Assembly (NCBI GenBank): GCA_029962745.1
Contig: CM057154.1
Coordinates: forward strand, 32,984,424 to 33,048,423
DNA from: Echinometra lucunter
Lineage: Eukaryota; Echinodermata; Echinoidea; Camarodonta; Echinometridae
Direction: 5' to 3'
DNA: 64,000 nucleotides
Below the pieces are notes generated by a model that was not told where the DNA came from, did not search any database, and saw nothing but the letters and a program-made list of their open reading frames with translations. Position numbers and translations under genes: made by a program. Every line of letters starts with the position of its first letter. Position 1 is the stretch's first letter. Below, piece after piece: positions 11,856 through 24,000 of the stretch.

Positions 11856-13758
11856 ATAATATAATAATCATAATAATAATAATAATATTGACAGTTGATC
11901 AGCAGATTAGTACATCCATAACAAGTTGCTGGGGAAGATGGCCTTCATTTTCTTATTGTTAAATACTTTTTGAGTTTTTGCAATGTCTTTTAGAAATGTC
12001 AGACAACTTCTTAGTGCATTGTAGTGCATTTGTCAATGGCCGTCAGTTCAAGCTTTGCTTACTACGATTCCTTTTTCTTTGTATGATTTTATGTGACTAT
12101 ACATGTTGAAAAATTGTTAAGTTTAGTTATGTATATGGAAATAAATGAACATTAAATCAAATCAAAATCTAAAATATTTCATTAAATACTTCAATTGTTT
12201 AATGCACACTGCAGCCAAATTGTGTGTGGCATGGTAGAAAAGGCCAGTGAGATAGATTATATCTTTGAAGTACACATTAACTAATGTAATGACTACATAT
12301 ATTGGCAGTCCATCATTACAATGATAACATGAAAACCTCCAAGGCTCCAAGTGTTTTCTTGCATGGCTTCACAGTCCAGTTCTGCTGGCCCTGTGGAGCC
12401 ACAGACATTGCAGTCATGAAGTTTTTCAATATTATGAGAGCAAGTTCTGCACTTTTCATGATATTAATAAAGAATAATTTGCATTCCTTGGTCATTAAAC
12501 TACTGCTGTTTTCATTTCCTGCAGACATACCAATGCAATTATCAAGACACATGATGGCAACAGTTGTCTTGCAAAGGGCCAGAATATCTCTTACATTATA
12601 CCCTAATTCAAGATAGTATTGTTGAAAGAGAATTGGCAATAATATTGAGAATTCTTGTTATTTATATCAAAAAATAGTGCTTAAAATTATAGACAGTGAA
12701 TTTTGTGTCAAAGTGAGCAACTCAGAATATGATCCTCAATTTGACTTCTCAGAGGGTTGTATATATCTCTAAGTTTTAAGTGGGTGTTTTGATGCTTCAA
12801 CTGTCAAGTGTGAGATATATTCATACGTCGTGATATCCCGCTGAGTTATATAACCAAAGCCCAGCAAGCTTTACTCATGCAGTAGACAACTGTTGTGGTA
12901 CCAGCATGTTTTCAACCCAAGGTATTGCTAGAGCATTTTGAAGGGGGGGGGGGGGGGGTCTGTCAGACAAAGTATACAAACAATTTTTATTTGATAGAGA
13001 TTCCAAAGATAAAGGGTCCTTATATGGACATGAACAGACAAGGATAAAGCTGTACAATATTCAGCATATTTGCTGACAAAATGGTGTAATTTTCTAATGA
13101 AAAATTCAGTTGGGGTGTCACCCCCCCCCCTCTCTCTTTCTTTCTCTCTCTCCTATAGTGACCTTCTGAATGAACTTTGTTTTGGAATGCATAACTTTTG
13201 GAGACCATGACTAAGCAGATCTAGAAGCATTTCATACAATATTCAATTTTGTTCTGGGACAGTTCTTTCTTTCATTCAATGACCATTCATTGTTTGCAGA
13301 GTTGTTCTGGTGATCGGACAGATTGGCACATGATTGCTGGGATACAGAACTGATTTTGAAAGGAGCTCAGGAGGAGTGTTTGTGTATTATCACCACGCAT
13401 CCAGATTTTTAGTCATTTGTGGTAAGCATATCTTTCATCTGCATATTCAGATAAGATAATTCCTGAAGTTACGATTAGAGAGACATAACTGGGGCTTTAT
13501 TAGCAAGGAAAATGGTTCTGGGACTGCATTTTAATGTTACCATCCCAATGATGTGAGTTCACGTTTGTACCTTGGGGGTCTTATTGAAGTCATTTTTTAG
13601 GCAAAGACATAAGATGACCATGGACGTTACCGCTAGACCAACTCCTGCCTTCAGTTTAAATGCCAGTCAGCCTTTCTAAGTGCAAGATTGTATCATTTCT
13701 TTTTCCATTCATTCACTTATTGATAAATTGGCAAAATAATGAAACATTCATACCTTAA

Positions 13759-14165
13759 CCCATTCGTGACATAGGTCCACATTTTGTGGTTTGGCCTAAT
13801 ATCTTTTGATGCAAAGCCCTAAAAATCATACCAAATACATGAGCAGAAAGAGCAAAAAATTCTACACAAACTGTGCCCATTTTGGTTGCGTCAATATTCG
13901 CTGTTTGATGCTGAAAATTTTTTAAAGGAAAATAAGTATTAAAATCCTTAAATTGGCAATGTGATAGAAAGTTTAAAATCACTGTTTTTCCTGCAAATTG
14001 GCAACTTTTTGACTTCTCATCATAATTTCTGTCAATTTATATTCATTTCAGATACATGATGTTTTATAAGAAAAATGTAGCAATAAAATATAAATGTTGG
14101 TGTTGCCAATTTGAAGAATAAAAGCTGATCAAATTAGGCTTTAAATAATTCCTGTCACGAATGGG
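13759..14165. mobile_element. TTAA-flanked piggyBac-type MITE, copy 2
   Basis: Same orientation as copy 1, 407 bp, flanked by TTAA at 13755-13758 and 14166-14169. It has the same CCCATTCGTGACA ends and very similar interior. Confidence 0.85.
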
Positions 14166-14975
14166 TTAACCAATTGAAATGGATTGATGTAAAAAAAAAA
14201 AAAAAAAGTATCTACACTGTATATGTACATACATGTACATGTAATATTTTGTTTCTTCTGTCAAGTGTAACCACAAAGTAAACAAAAAATTATTAGTATC
14301 TGTTTGCCAATACAAAATTAAAGGGCTTTCCATCTCTTTGTGACGTTTTCAATTTTCAAATAACATGAAGATTTATTCTCAGAAATTCATATCAAATTTC
14401 AACAGCATAGGATATAATGCAGATTGCAGAGAGTAGAAGCCCTCTCCATAACAAATTTCTGTGTAATTGATTCCATATCAGAATACAGAGTCAGCCTGCT
14501 TAATTGAAGCACTTTGTGGGAGAATTATCCATCAACTAGATTCATGGCCACTAAAACCACTCAGTGTGTAATTGTAATGGAACAGTGGCATTGACGTGAG
14601 TTAGTGGCTGAAATCTTGTCACTGTCATTAAAATATCAGTATTGCTCCTGATCAGTGAAAGGTTGTGTTCTGATGGTAGTTTAGGGCAAGATATTAAAGA
14701 AAAATCAGTAGAATTTTAGCTAGAGTGGAAATTCTCTTCAGTGCAGCAGTTTTGTCTGTTTATCTGTCAGGGAAGATAATGATGATATGACGTGCTTTAC
14801 AGTTTATTAATAGGCATAATTATACAGGGAATTGCTTACTTAATAGGATGCATGTATGCCATGTGCCATACGTATTGTCAATGTCAGCTTCCCTATCATG
14901 TCACTGCTGATATTGCTTTGCTACACATTTAATGATTTCTAATGAAGTTATTGCCTGTAATTGGTGGTTCATTAA

Positions 14976-15383
14976 CCCATTCCTGACAGGAATTATTTAA
15001 AGCCTAATTTGATCAGCTTTTATTCTTCAAATTGGCAACACCAACATTTTTATTTTATTGCTACATTTTTCTTACAAAACATCATGTATCTGAAATGAAT
15101 ATAAATTGACAGAAATTATGATGAGAAGTCAAAAAGTTGCCAATTTGCAGGGGAAAACGGTGATTTTAAACTTTCTATCACATTGCCAGTTTAAGGATTT
15201 TAATGCTTATTTTCCTTTAAAAAATTTTCAGCATCAAACAACGAATATTGACGCAACCAAAATGGGCACAGTTTGTGTAGAATTTTTTGCTCTTTCTGCT
15301 CATGTATTTGGTATGATTTTTAGGGCTTTGCATCAAAAGATATTAGGCCAAACCACAAAATGTGGACCTCTGTCACGAATGGG
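14976..15383. mobile_element. TTAA-flanked piggyBac-type MITE, copy 3, inverted relative to copies 1 and 2
   Basis: 408 bp flanked by TTAA at 14972-14975 and 15384-15387. One end reads CCCATTCCTGACAG (one base changed), the other CTGTCACGAATGGG. It lies 810 bp from copy 2 in opposite orientation, so the pair could form a large snap-back structure just upstream of AIFM3. Confidence 0.85.
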
Positions 15384-15886
15384 TTAAAATCAGGAGAATA
15401 GCAGGTTAAATTATGTGCAGGACTCTATACAGATAGCTGATACAGTACATCCAGTTCTTATCTACATATACATAAAATAATATTTTTGAACTACAGTGGT
15501 TCGAGTCAACAATGGCTTTTAACAAGTCATTGAATGAATGAATAAATGACCTTCTCATTTGTGAATGTGGTCACTGAATTATGAAGAAGGATTGTTGATT
15601 TAAAGGAAAAAAGGAAATTCCTGCATTGTTGTTTTTCAGGGCAGTCTATAATCAGGGTTGATGACTCGACACATTTTCATCATTTGGGTATGCTCACAAA
15701 ATCACATATAAATACTTTCAGCTTTCATAGGTGTATTGCATTGATTGCCAGAAAAAAAATATACTTTTGAAGATTTCAGGATTCATATCTTTTGTACATT
15801 CCCATTTAATTTTCTATTTGGAATCAGCAGAAGTGATAACATGTCTTGTGAATATCATTTCTCCCTCTCTTTCTCTCTCTCTCTCA

Positions 15887-15966
15887 GAAAACTAGCGGCA
15901 GTCATAGACTTATTGTTTACATGAGTTGGAGACTTTGAGACCCAGCTGATGTTCTAAGGTTCAGTC
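15887..15966 (+). other. AIFM3 5' untranslated part of the first coding exon
   Basis: A strong acceptor (a ctctctctct tract ending in cag at 15886) precedes the ATG by 80 nt. At least one upstream untranslated exon is therefore expected, and the promoter is not adjacent to the start codon. Confidence 0.6.
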
Positions 15967-18900
15967 ATGGGAGGGTGTACATCTAAAGATGGAACAGTTA
16001 GTCCAGGTAAGCTATGAGTGTTCTGATTCTGAATTCCCATTCTCATTGTCCACAAAGAAGATAGAGTATCCTCTTGGAATGATATGGGCTGACTTTGTAA
16101 ATTGAAAAAAGATAGCAAACTTTACAGATCCTTTTGAACTATCAATTTGAATGTACTCGTATTAACATCAGTGAGCAAGACTACTGAAAGATGTTATGCC
16201 ATACACATCATACATTGTAAACTGCTTTTTAAAGAACTATATGTGACACCCCCCTCCCCCCCCAAAGCCCATTATGTATGCAGGCAAGGCTTAATCCTAA
16301 CAGGGATATAATAAACGATTGATTGAATTTTGATGTTGAATCCATCTTTTATCAAATGATGATACAAATTCTGAATAGTTTGAGAAAAACCTGTGAATAG
16401 ATCCACTGCACAAAATTCCTACAAGGCCTGAAAAGGTAATAATATATTTCATCCCAGCTACCAGCAGTTATATGATACAAATACTTGCATTTCACATTGC
16501 ATCCATGTACATATGATATGGGTATGCTGGCATTTGTTTAATTACTTTATTCTATGATAAGTCAACTTCAAAACTATACAACCGATATTTTAGCTTGGCA
16601 TCTAAAAGATGGTTTTGCAGAATAAGTATTTATTTTAAGACAATTATTATGCATTGATATCCCCCCAAATAGCAATTAAAAAAAAAAAAGAATAAATAAG
16701 AATAAAGAATTAGTAATGATGATTCATGATAAGATTTTAAAACAAAGTTTCATTTGTTGTGATGATGTTAAATTGCATTTATTATTTTTCTTCCTCCACT
16801 TTCATTTTTGTTATTATCTCTTGTTTTTCACTCGGAACTGTTGTTGGTAAATGTATGCATGTACACTTTAATGACATTTTACACTGGCATCAATTTGTAT
16901 GGACATTGTAACTTTCATTTTTAATGTCTTTGTTATCATAAATCTTGGCTGGTATTGCATTCTCATTTGACATATTATTTCATGGATTTTTATTTCAAAT
17001 TTAACAAATGCATTCATGTTTTTGGTGGATTATTTCACTGTTTTTATATTTTGCTATATATTCTACATACCTGTGTATTACACCGTATATTGTGGTCTTG
17101 AATATTTTTGTTTCGTAATTTTATTGATTCATTTTCATATCACATGTCCTTGCATGTGTAAAACTGTCAATCTCATTGTGTTGCCTTTAAATGAAATTTA
17201 TTTTTATATTTCATTTCATATATGTACATTCATTTTCAAATGTAAATGAAACGCATGCGCTGTGAACCATTGCATGAGTATAGTACATGTACAATCTAGT
17301 GTTTCACCTTCCAAACCTCATCATGATTCAACCCCTCCCTCCCCTGCCCTTCTTCCCTCTGATCCCACCCACCCGACCAACACCCCCTCTCCCCTTACTG
17401 GCTCCACTCATACAGGTGATGGAAGGACCACTACAGGTGGTGGTAGGGGTAATGAAACCGGTGGTGGCCCCAGTACTCAGGGCAAGGCAGCTAAGACAGC
17501 TAAGGTCTTAGATGTGGAGTCTATTGTATGTAAGGTGGATGACATGAAAGATGGAGAGTGAGTTCTTCTTTCTCTTACTTTTGCATTATAAAACCAACAC
17601 CATATTGTCTCTTATATTATCTCTGCAAAACTGAAAGCAACCCTTGGACTTAAATTTCAGTTTGATTTAAGTACTAGATATAAAACTCCAAGAAGAACCA
17701 TGATTTAGTTCCTGAAGATGAATAAAGGTGAATAAATTTGATCTTTGAAGTCAAATCATGGTTATTCTCTGAGTTTTATTTCTAGTACTTTAAATGCATA
17801 TCATCTGCAGTAACAGTGATTTCAGTTTTTATTTCTCACTGATTTCAGTGGAATACAAAAAACTATGTATTTCAGGAGTGAAGTGATGTTGTATATGCTA
17901 TTATTGTGTCATTAGCTTGCCTTAAATATGTTGCTTTTTTGTGTTCAATATATACTGAGGGTAGTCAGGCAAAATAAAGCCCTTCCATGCACAAGAGAGC
18001 AGCTTTAATCATAATGCATTGTTTTGATATCCATGTAATATATTCATCTTCACATATTTTCTACTCAGTATTTCTTTGTCTGATTATATTTCTTATTCCA
18101 AAAAATCACTGCTTGCTCTTTTTCCAGCTATCATTTTTCCTATTCTACTTCTTGGTATTCTAAATTATCTTCCATTAGATTGTAGCATGTTATGTTTCTT
18201 TTTCAATTTTTAATTCATATTATTTTCCAGGATGAGAGAGGTAGATGTTGGAAAAGGAAAAGCTCTTCTTGTCAAAGAGTTTGGAGAGTTTAGTGCAATA
18301 GGACACAAATGTACTCACTATGGAGCTCCTCTGGTTAAAGGTAAGCAACATATGATCATTACGTTGACTTTCAAATATCTAAAATGAAACTTGTCTGTTA
18401 GAATATAGACATTTTGATTAATGCAACCTTTCCAACTTTATGTTACTTTCCATTTACACATAACCATCAATTAGAATCTTGCGGTTGTTTATGTAAATAA
18501 ACTTAATCAAACATAAAGCTTTATCAGAGAAATTCCATAATCTGATAATCTATGTGCTTGCCTAAATCACACTTTGATAAAGTTTCAACTTATCTGCAGT
18601 TCCATAAAAGGTGAGAGACAAGATTTCTCTTTTGTACATAACAGACATGCAAATTAAGTGAAGTCACAGATACCATGGTAATTTAGTCATTATCAATTTG
18701 TTTAAATTACAAGATACTAACTTTATTGTGCAATGATTCTGCATATAAAATGGTATTCCTCTAAGGTGTGTGTTCCCTAATTTCGATTCTTGTTTTTTAA
18801 TCAAACCTAGTCCTACATGACACCTTGTTACCCCTTACCATACAGGTGCATTATGTCATGGTCGTGTTAGATGTCCATGGCATGGGGCATGTTTCAGTAC

Positions 18901-20004
18901 TAAGACTGGTGATATAGAAGACTTTCCAGGATTGGACAGCATTCCTAAGTTTGAGGTCAAGATAGATGGAGATAATGTCATTGTCAGTGGAAACTCAAAG
19001 GTAACTGATGTAGGACCATTTAGCACCCCTTCCCCTTCCCCTCCCCTCTCCTTGGACCTGTTCTAAGGGTGTGTAATTTGGACACATCATCTATATTAAA
19101 TTCTTCATTGGTCACCTAATACAGACTGCAGTCTGTCTATGAAGAAAATATTTGTATGTCAACACAAAACTTTCCACATACAATGTGCAGCACTTTATGA
19201 TTTTGAAGGGTTAGATACTAGCTGGTTGTAAATGGACAGTTTAATGATTTATTCAATTAATTGTCTTGCAAAGATTGACTTTGGGTAAAGATGAAATGGG
19301 TTTTTTTTTTAGCTTTCTCATTTAATTCATGTCAGTCTGGAAGAATATCATAGTAGAAATGCCTTCAAGAAGGTTACTCTCTAAATACTCTAGTACCTGT
19401 ATATGAAATATGACAAGAAATGGCTTATAGATTTGGACAAAACTTTATCATCACCTGTATTTGTTGTCCCTTATACATTTTTCAATGTGCAGTGCATGTG
19501 ATATTCATCAAGAATGGAATAATTTATGATCATTTTGATGATTCCCAATCACTAAGTATACATCATTTCTGTTCTACTACATAATCAACCCAATTACCCA
19601 AATGCTTCCAGTTTATTCCACACTATGATCACATGACCTATACCCAGCTTTATGTTTAATGAGAGCTGTATCATTTTGATATCAATCAATCATGAGGTGC
19701 CATCCAGAGGTGGGGCGGGATAGACGACTTCGGTATGCACATCCACTTTGATATAAAGAAAATGAAGTAGTTGCATGATGAAGAGATATACTGGTAGCTA
19801 AGTATCATGAATGTGATTAAAGTTTATTGAAAAGGTGTTGATGTGGTAATAGCAGAAGCTGAAGGTCTAGGAATCATAGTATTCACATGAATATGATATT
19901 GCCTATAAAAATGTTGTCAAGGCATGTTTGTGGTAAGCCAGACACTGATATGTACATGTACCTGTCTTTGTTACTCGCCCTCTTTTCTCTTTCCCTTCCC
20001 CTCT

Positions 20005-20046
<42 letters not shown>

Positions 20047-20957
20047 ATGCTTTCTCTCTTCTCTATCCTCACTTTTTTTCTCTCTTCTCTCTGTAGGAGT
20101 TAGCATCACACAAGAGAGTAAAGAAAATGTGCACAAGGTCACCTGATGATGAAAAGACAGTCCTCATTATAGGTGGAGGTGAGTTCTACTTCCTGTCTTA
20201 TCAAGAACTGCCCATGCTGTGAAAGCATTGGTAGTATGTGGAAGTAAAGGCTTTTGATCCTCATGAAACAATTCATGATCCTTGCCTGGTGCTTACATCC
20301 TTGGTCAAAGTGTTTTACCTGTATTATATAAAAATGGTACTTGTAGCTGACAATGTCAGGGTAATTGTATTTACAATGCCATCAGGGAGAGCAGTGTTTA
20401 TAGAGTTAAGGTTGCCCTGTATAAAGAGGACCGCTGTCATGACTCAAAGTCTTCCTTTCAGTCTTTAATCACATGAGATGGAGGATTTGGATCAGTCATT
20501 ACACTTTATGAAATTGGACCTTGATGTAGTCATGTAAAAACCCCGAAGAAACCCTTTGCTTGAGGGTTAGTAAAGATCGAATGTAGCAGCAGACAGCATA
20601 TGGAAATAAATGAAATTAATGAATGTATGAAATTAAAATCACCCAATCCTTGATACATGTAGACAATGTGTAAGTTTACTTGAATTTGATCACCTATGTT
20701 GATATCTTTCTCATTTTGATTCCATCCAATTCTCTGACTTGACAGGTGCAGCATCAGTCACATGTGCTGAGACGTTACGACAAGAAGGGTTTAAAGGTCA
20801 GGTTGTTATAGCAACCAAAGAGAAACATCTTCCTTATGATAGACCTAAACTCAGTAAGGTAAGTTGGAATATCGGTTTTATTTTAGGTCAAGAAGAAAAT
20901 ATATATACATGTATATAAATAAAGGAAGATGTCAGCTTCATTCCATTTATTTTCTTC

Positions 20958-21008
<51 letters not shown>

Positions 21009-24000
21009 TGAAGTATTCACCCCCTCTTTGTCCAATAAATGCTAGTTAGCTAGGGAATAAGGCGTTTTAGATGTATGTTGCCTGTATGTCATTAACTGAA
21101 TGAGAGACTAGCCATATGAAATATTATTTGTGTGAAGCTAATTGTGCACCATCTGTACTTCCTAGGAATGCTTATATTTGAATATACCATGCACTAAGTC
21201 AGTTGCTACAGCTTTTCACAGTATAGTCTGCCACGTACCCTTTCTGATATAAATGTAATAAAGCAAGCAACATGTGTGATTGTATTTCATTCTACAGGTA
21301 TATTGTTTTTATTTGATAGGCAATGAATTCCACACCAGAATCTCTCGCACTCAGGAATGCAGACTTCTTCACCATCTACGACATCAACGTCATGACAGAG
21401 AAGGAAGCAACATCAGTAGACACTGTCCTCAACTCAGTTACCTTCCTAGACGGAGATCACATCTCATTTGATAACCTTGTCGTTGCTACGGGTGGCAAGT
21501 AGGTCAATCTCTAGATAAATCTCATTTTGATTTTCACGGATTATGCAGGGGAGTATAAGAAAGTTGAGATTTCTTTCTGCTGTTGAGAAGCAGTGCTACA
21601 CTACTATGTGCGAGTATTGTGACATAGTGATGAAGGTTCTTGCCTCTCATACGAGAAGATCTGAGTTTGATCCTCTCCATTTACTTACATCCTTGGACAA
21701 GGTGTTTTGCTCACATGTGTCCCTCTTGACCCAGGTGTACTAAATGGGTACCTGGCATTGCTGGGGGTAATAATAATTGCAGGGTCCACAGTAGTAATAC
21801 TGATGTGGTTACCCTGGGTAAATAAGACCCAATTGATACCTTTAAGAGTACTTGGATAACTCCAGTTTGTTTTTATGGTCTGTTAACTGAAGAAATGCAA
21901 TTTAAGGTAATTATCCTTACTAGAACTGGACATGGGAGTTTCAAATTTGAACTTGAGTAATACAGAAACTAATGTTCCTACATTCAGTATCTTTCTGATT
22001 TTTTTTTTTTTTTTTTTTTCCGAGATGATTTTGATCAACCATGGTAATTATATCACAGACCCAGTACCAAACAAAAGAAGACCATCACACTTCTTACTTA
22101 GAAATTTGTAAGAAGTTTGTTGTGGAGATGGGAGTGGGACATTTTACTCATGCTTTTTGTTTTAAACAAGTTATCTTCCAGAAAGTAATTAATGAGAAAT
22201 TTAATCTGCACACAAGTGTACAAGGAAAGGCAGTTTATAACCTGAACCTTAATCATTTATATCTCTCATGAACAGACCCAGATTGCTTAACATACCAGGC
22301 AGTGACCTTGATGGGGTGTGCTTACTGCGAAGTCCTGAAGATGGCAATGCTATAGCAGAAAAGGGACAGGGGAAGAATGTTGTCATAGTTGGAACTTCAT
22401 TTATAGGTAAGACAATGAGGCAGAAATGTGGTATCGTTGTAGTATGCCAATGAGGCATCATTGATATTTCTTGTCCAAGAGCTGGTTTTCACTTGATGTG
22501 TGACATTTTCATCAAGCCATCTGTCAAAGCCCATAGTCCATGATCTAGAACTGTTTTTGTCACCTTTTTCATGTATCTGATTTAGTTCTTTTTTCAGGAA
22601 GAGACATTCCTCTTGTAATGGAAGACTACCAATTCATGGTGAAATCGTGTATCTAATTTCTATCGGATGGTGTTAATGATTTGTTGTCAAAGTATTACAA
22701 CATACAAACTAGATAGCAATCCACTTCCACAAGTTTTATGCAAATTTGGGGGCCGAAAAAGCTCTCACCTGTTTACATGCACATTAGATTTTGATAAACT
22801 ACTATCTTCTACAAAAAAAAAGTGAACACCATAACTCTTTCTGTTCTGCTGACTTGTGCCTTTGAGTGGCTATTATTCACTTGAAAGCAGGTATTATGCA
22901 TAAATCTCTATGTCAACATTTAAGTTGGAAGCCAAAATGAAAAACTTGCAGTTCTGTATGCAAATGACTTTGTCCATCTCCTGTCTTTCTTTACTAGGTA
23001 TGGAAGTAGCTGCTTACTTGTCAGACAAGGCAGCCAGTATCACTGTAATTGGCAGAGGGTCTTCACCATACAAAGCCTCGCTGGGAGAGAAAGTAGGCAC
23101 AGCATTACAAAAGGTAGGTCATTTCAGGCTGTCCTAGTTATACAGTATATAAACTTTTAATAATTTTATGACGTACTCTCACCACAAGAACTCCATGGTC
23201 AATCTCTTACTCATGTCAAATTTATAACTTCATTTCTGTGCCTTACACTACACCTCACCTTATCTTCTTTGTGGAAATAAGTCCTGAAGCTATTGTCACC
23301 AGATTAAATGTTTCATCCTCAGTTTGTCTCATTAAGTCAGTAAGCTTTAAAAGTACCAATCCAATTCTAAAAATATATTTTGACACATTAACCCATAGAG
23401 GTACAGCGTCTCCTTTAGGAGACGTTTTTGCAGTATTTGTTGATCCAGAATGTTGGGCAGAACATATCATGCATGAGCAGAAAACGAAAAATGCACTGAA
23501 CAATTTGAGCCCATTCCCAACGCTGTATGGTGTGGCATTCTCAATATTAGAGCAGTTTAATTGTAACTAATCATTAAATTCTTTAAATTGGCAATGCAGT
23601 GAATAATATATAATCACTATTTCCGAGTTCAAATTGGCAATTTCTGATTAAATTTTACAATTATAATTCATTTTGGTTCATGTTATATCCATATTTATGT
23701 TTTTCAAACTATGTAAGCATGGAAAAAATAAATGTTGTTGCCAATTTGAGGATTGAAGATTATTAATTTAGACCTCAAGAAAGCTCTGTACTGCTATGGG
23801 TTAATGAAGATTGATTAAGATGATATGTAGCAAATAGTAAGGATGTTGTCAATCTCATGGAATTTCTTTGAAATTACTTTTTCTTGAAACTGTAATGTCG
23901 CCAACTATGATCTTTTACAGTGCATACCATTCATAGATATTGTGAAAATGATATTCTTCTTTCAGTATTTGTAGTCATTTGGTTCATGAAAAACAGAATG

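Larger units (their letters stand above)
5999..15886. other. Spacer between the divergent COX6A and AIFM3 genes
   Basis: COX6A is read leftward and AIFM3 rightward, so this interval holds both promoters. I see no convincing TATA box for COX6A. Most identifiable content is inverted-repeat elements, listed separately. The stretches 9426-11747 and 11856-13758 are AT-rich with no feature I can support except G/C runs near 12943-12958 and 13120-13130. A possible AIFM3 5' untranslated exon may end at 13420 (tttgtg|gtaagc), but nothing confirms it. Confidence 0.6.

Noticed and set aside
12316..12639. Minus-strand 107 codon frame starting FQQYYLELGYNVRDI, vaguely like a transposase helix-turn-helix
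   Set aside because: The resemblance covers only a short stretch, the rest does not fit any family I know, and a shadow frame exists on the other strand.
17262..17415. Pro/Ser/Thr-rich upstream extension of AIFM3 exon 2
   Set aside because: It overlaps the polypyrimidine tract before the acceptor at 17415. The only phase-compatible upstream AG (17283) has no pyrimidine tract.
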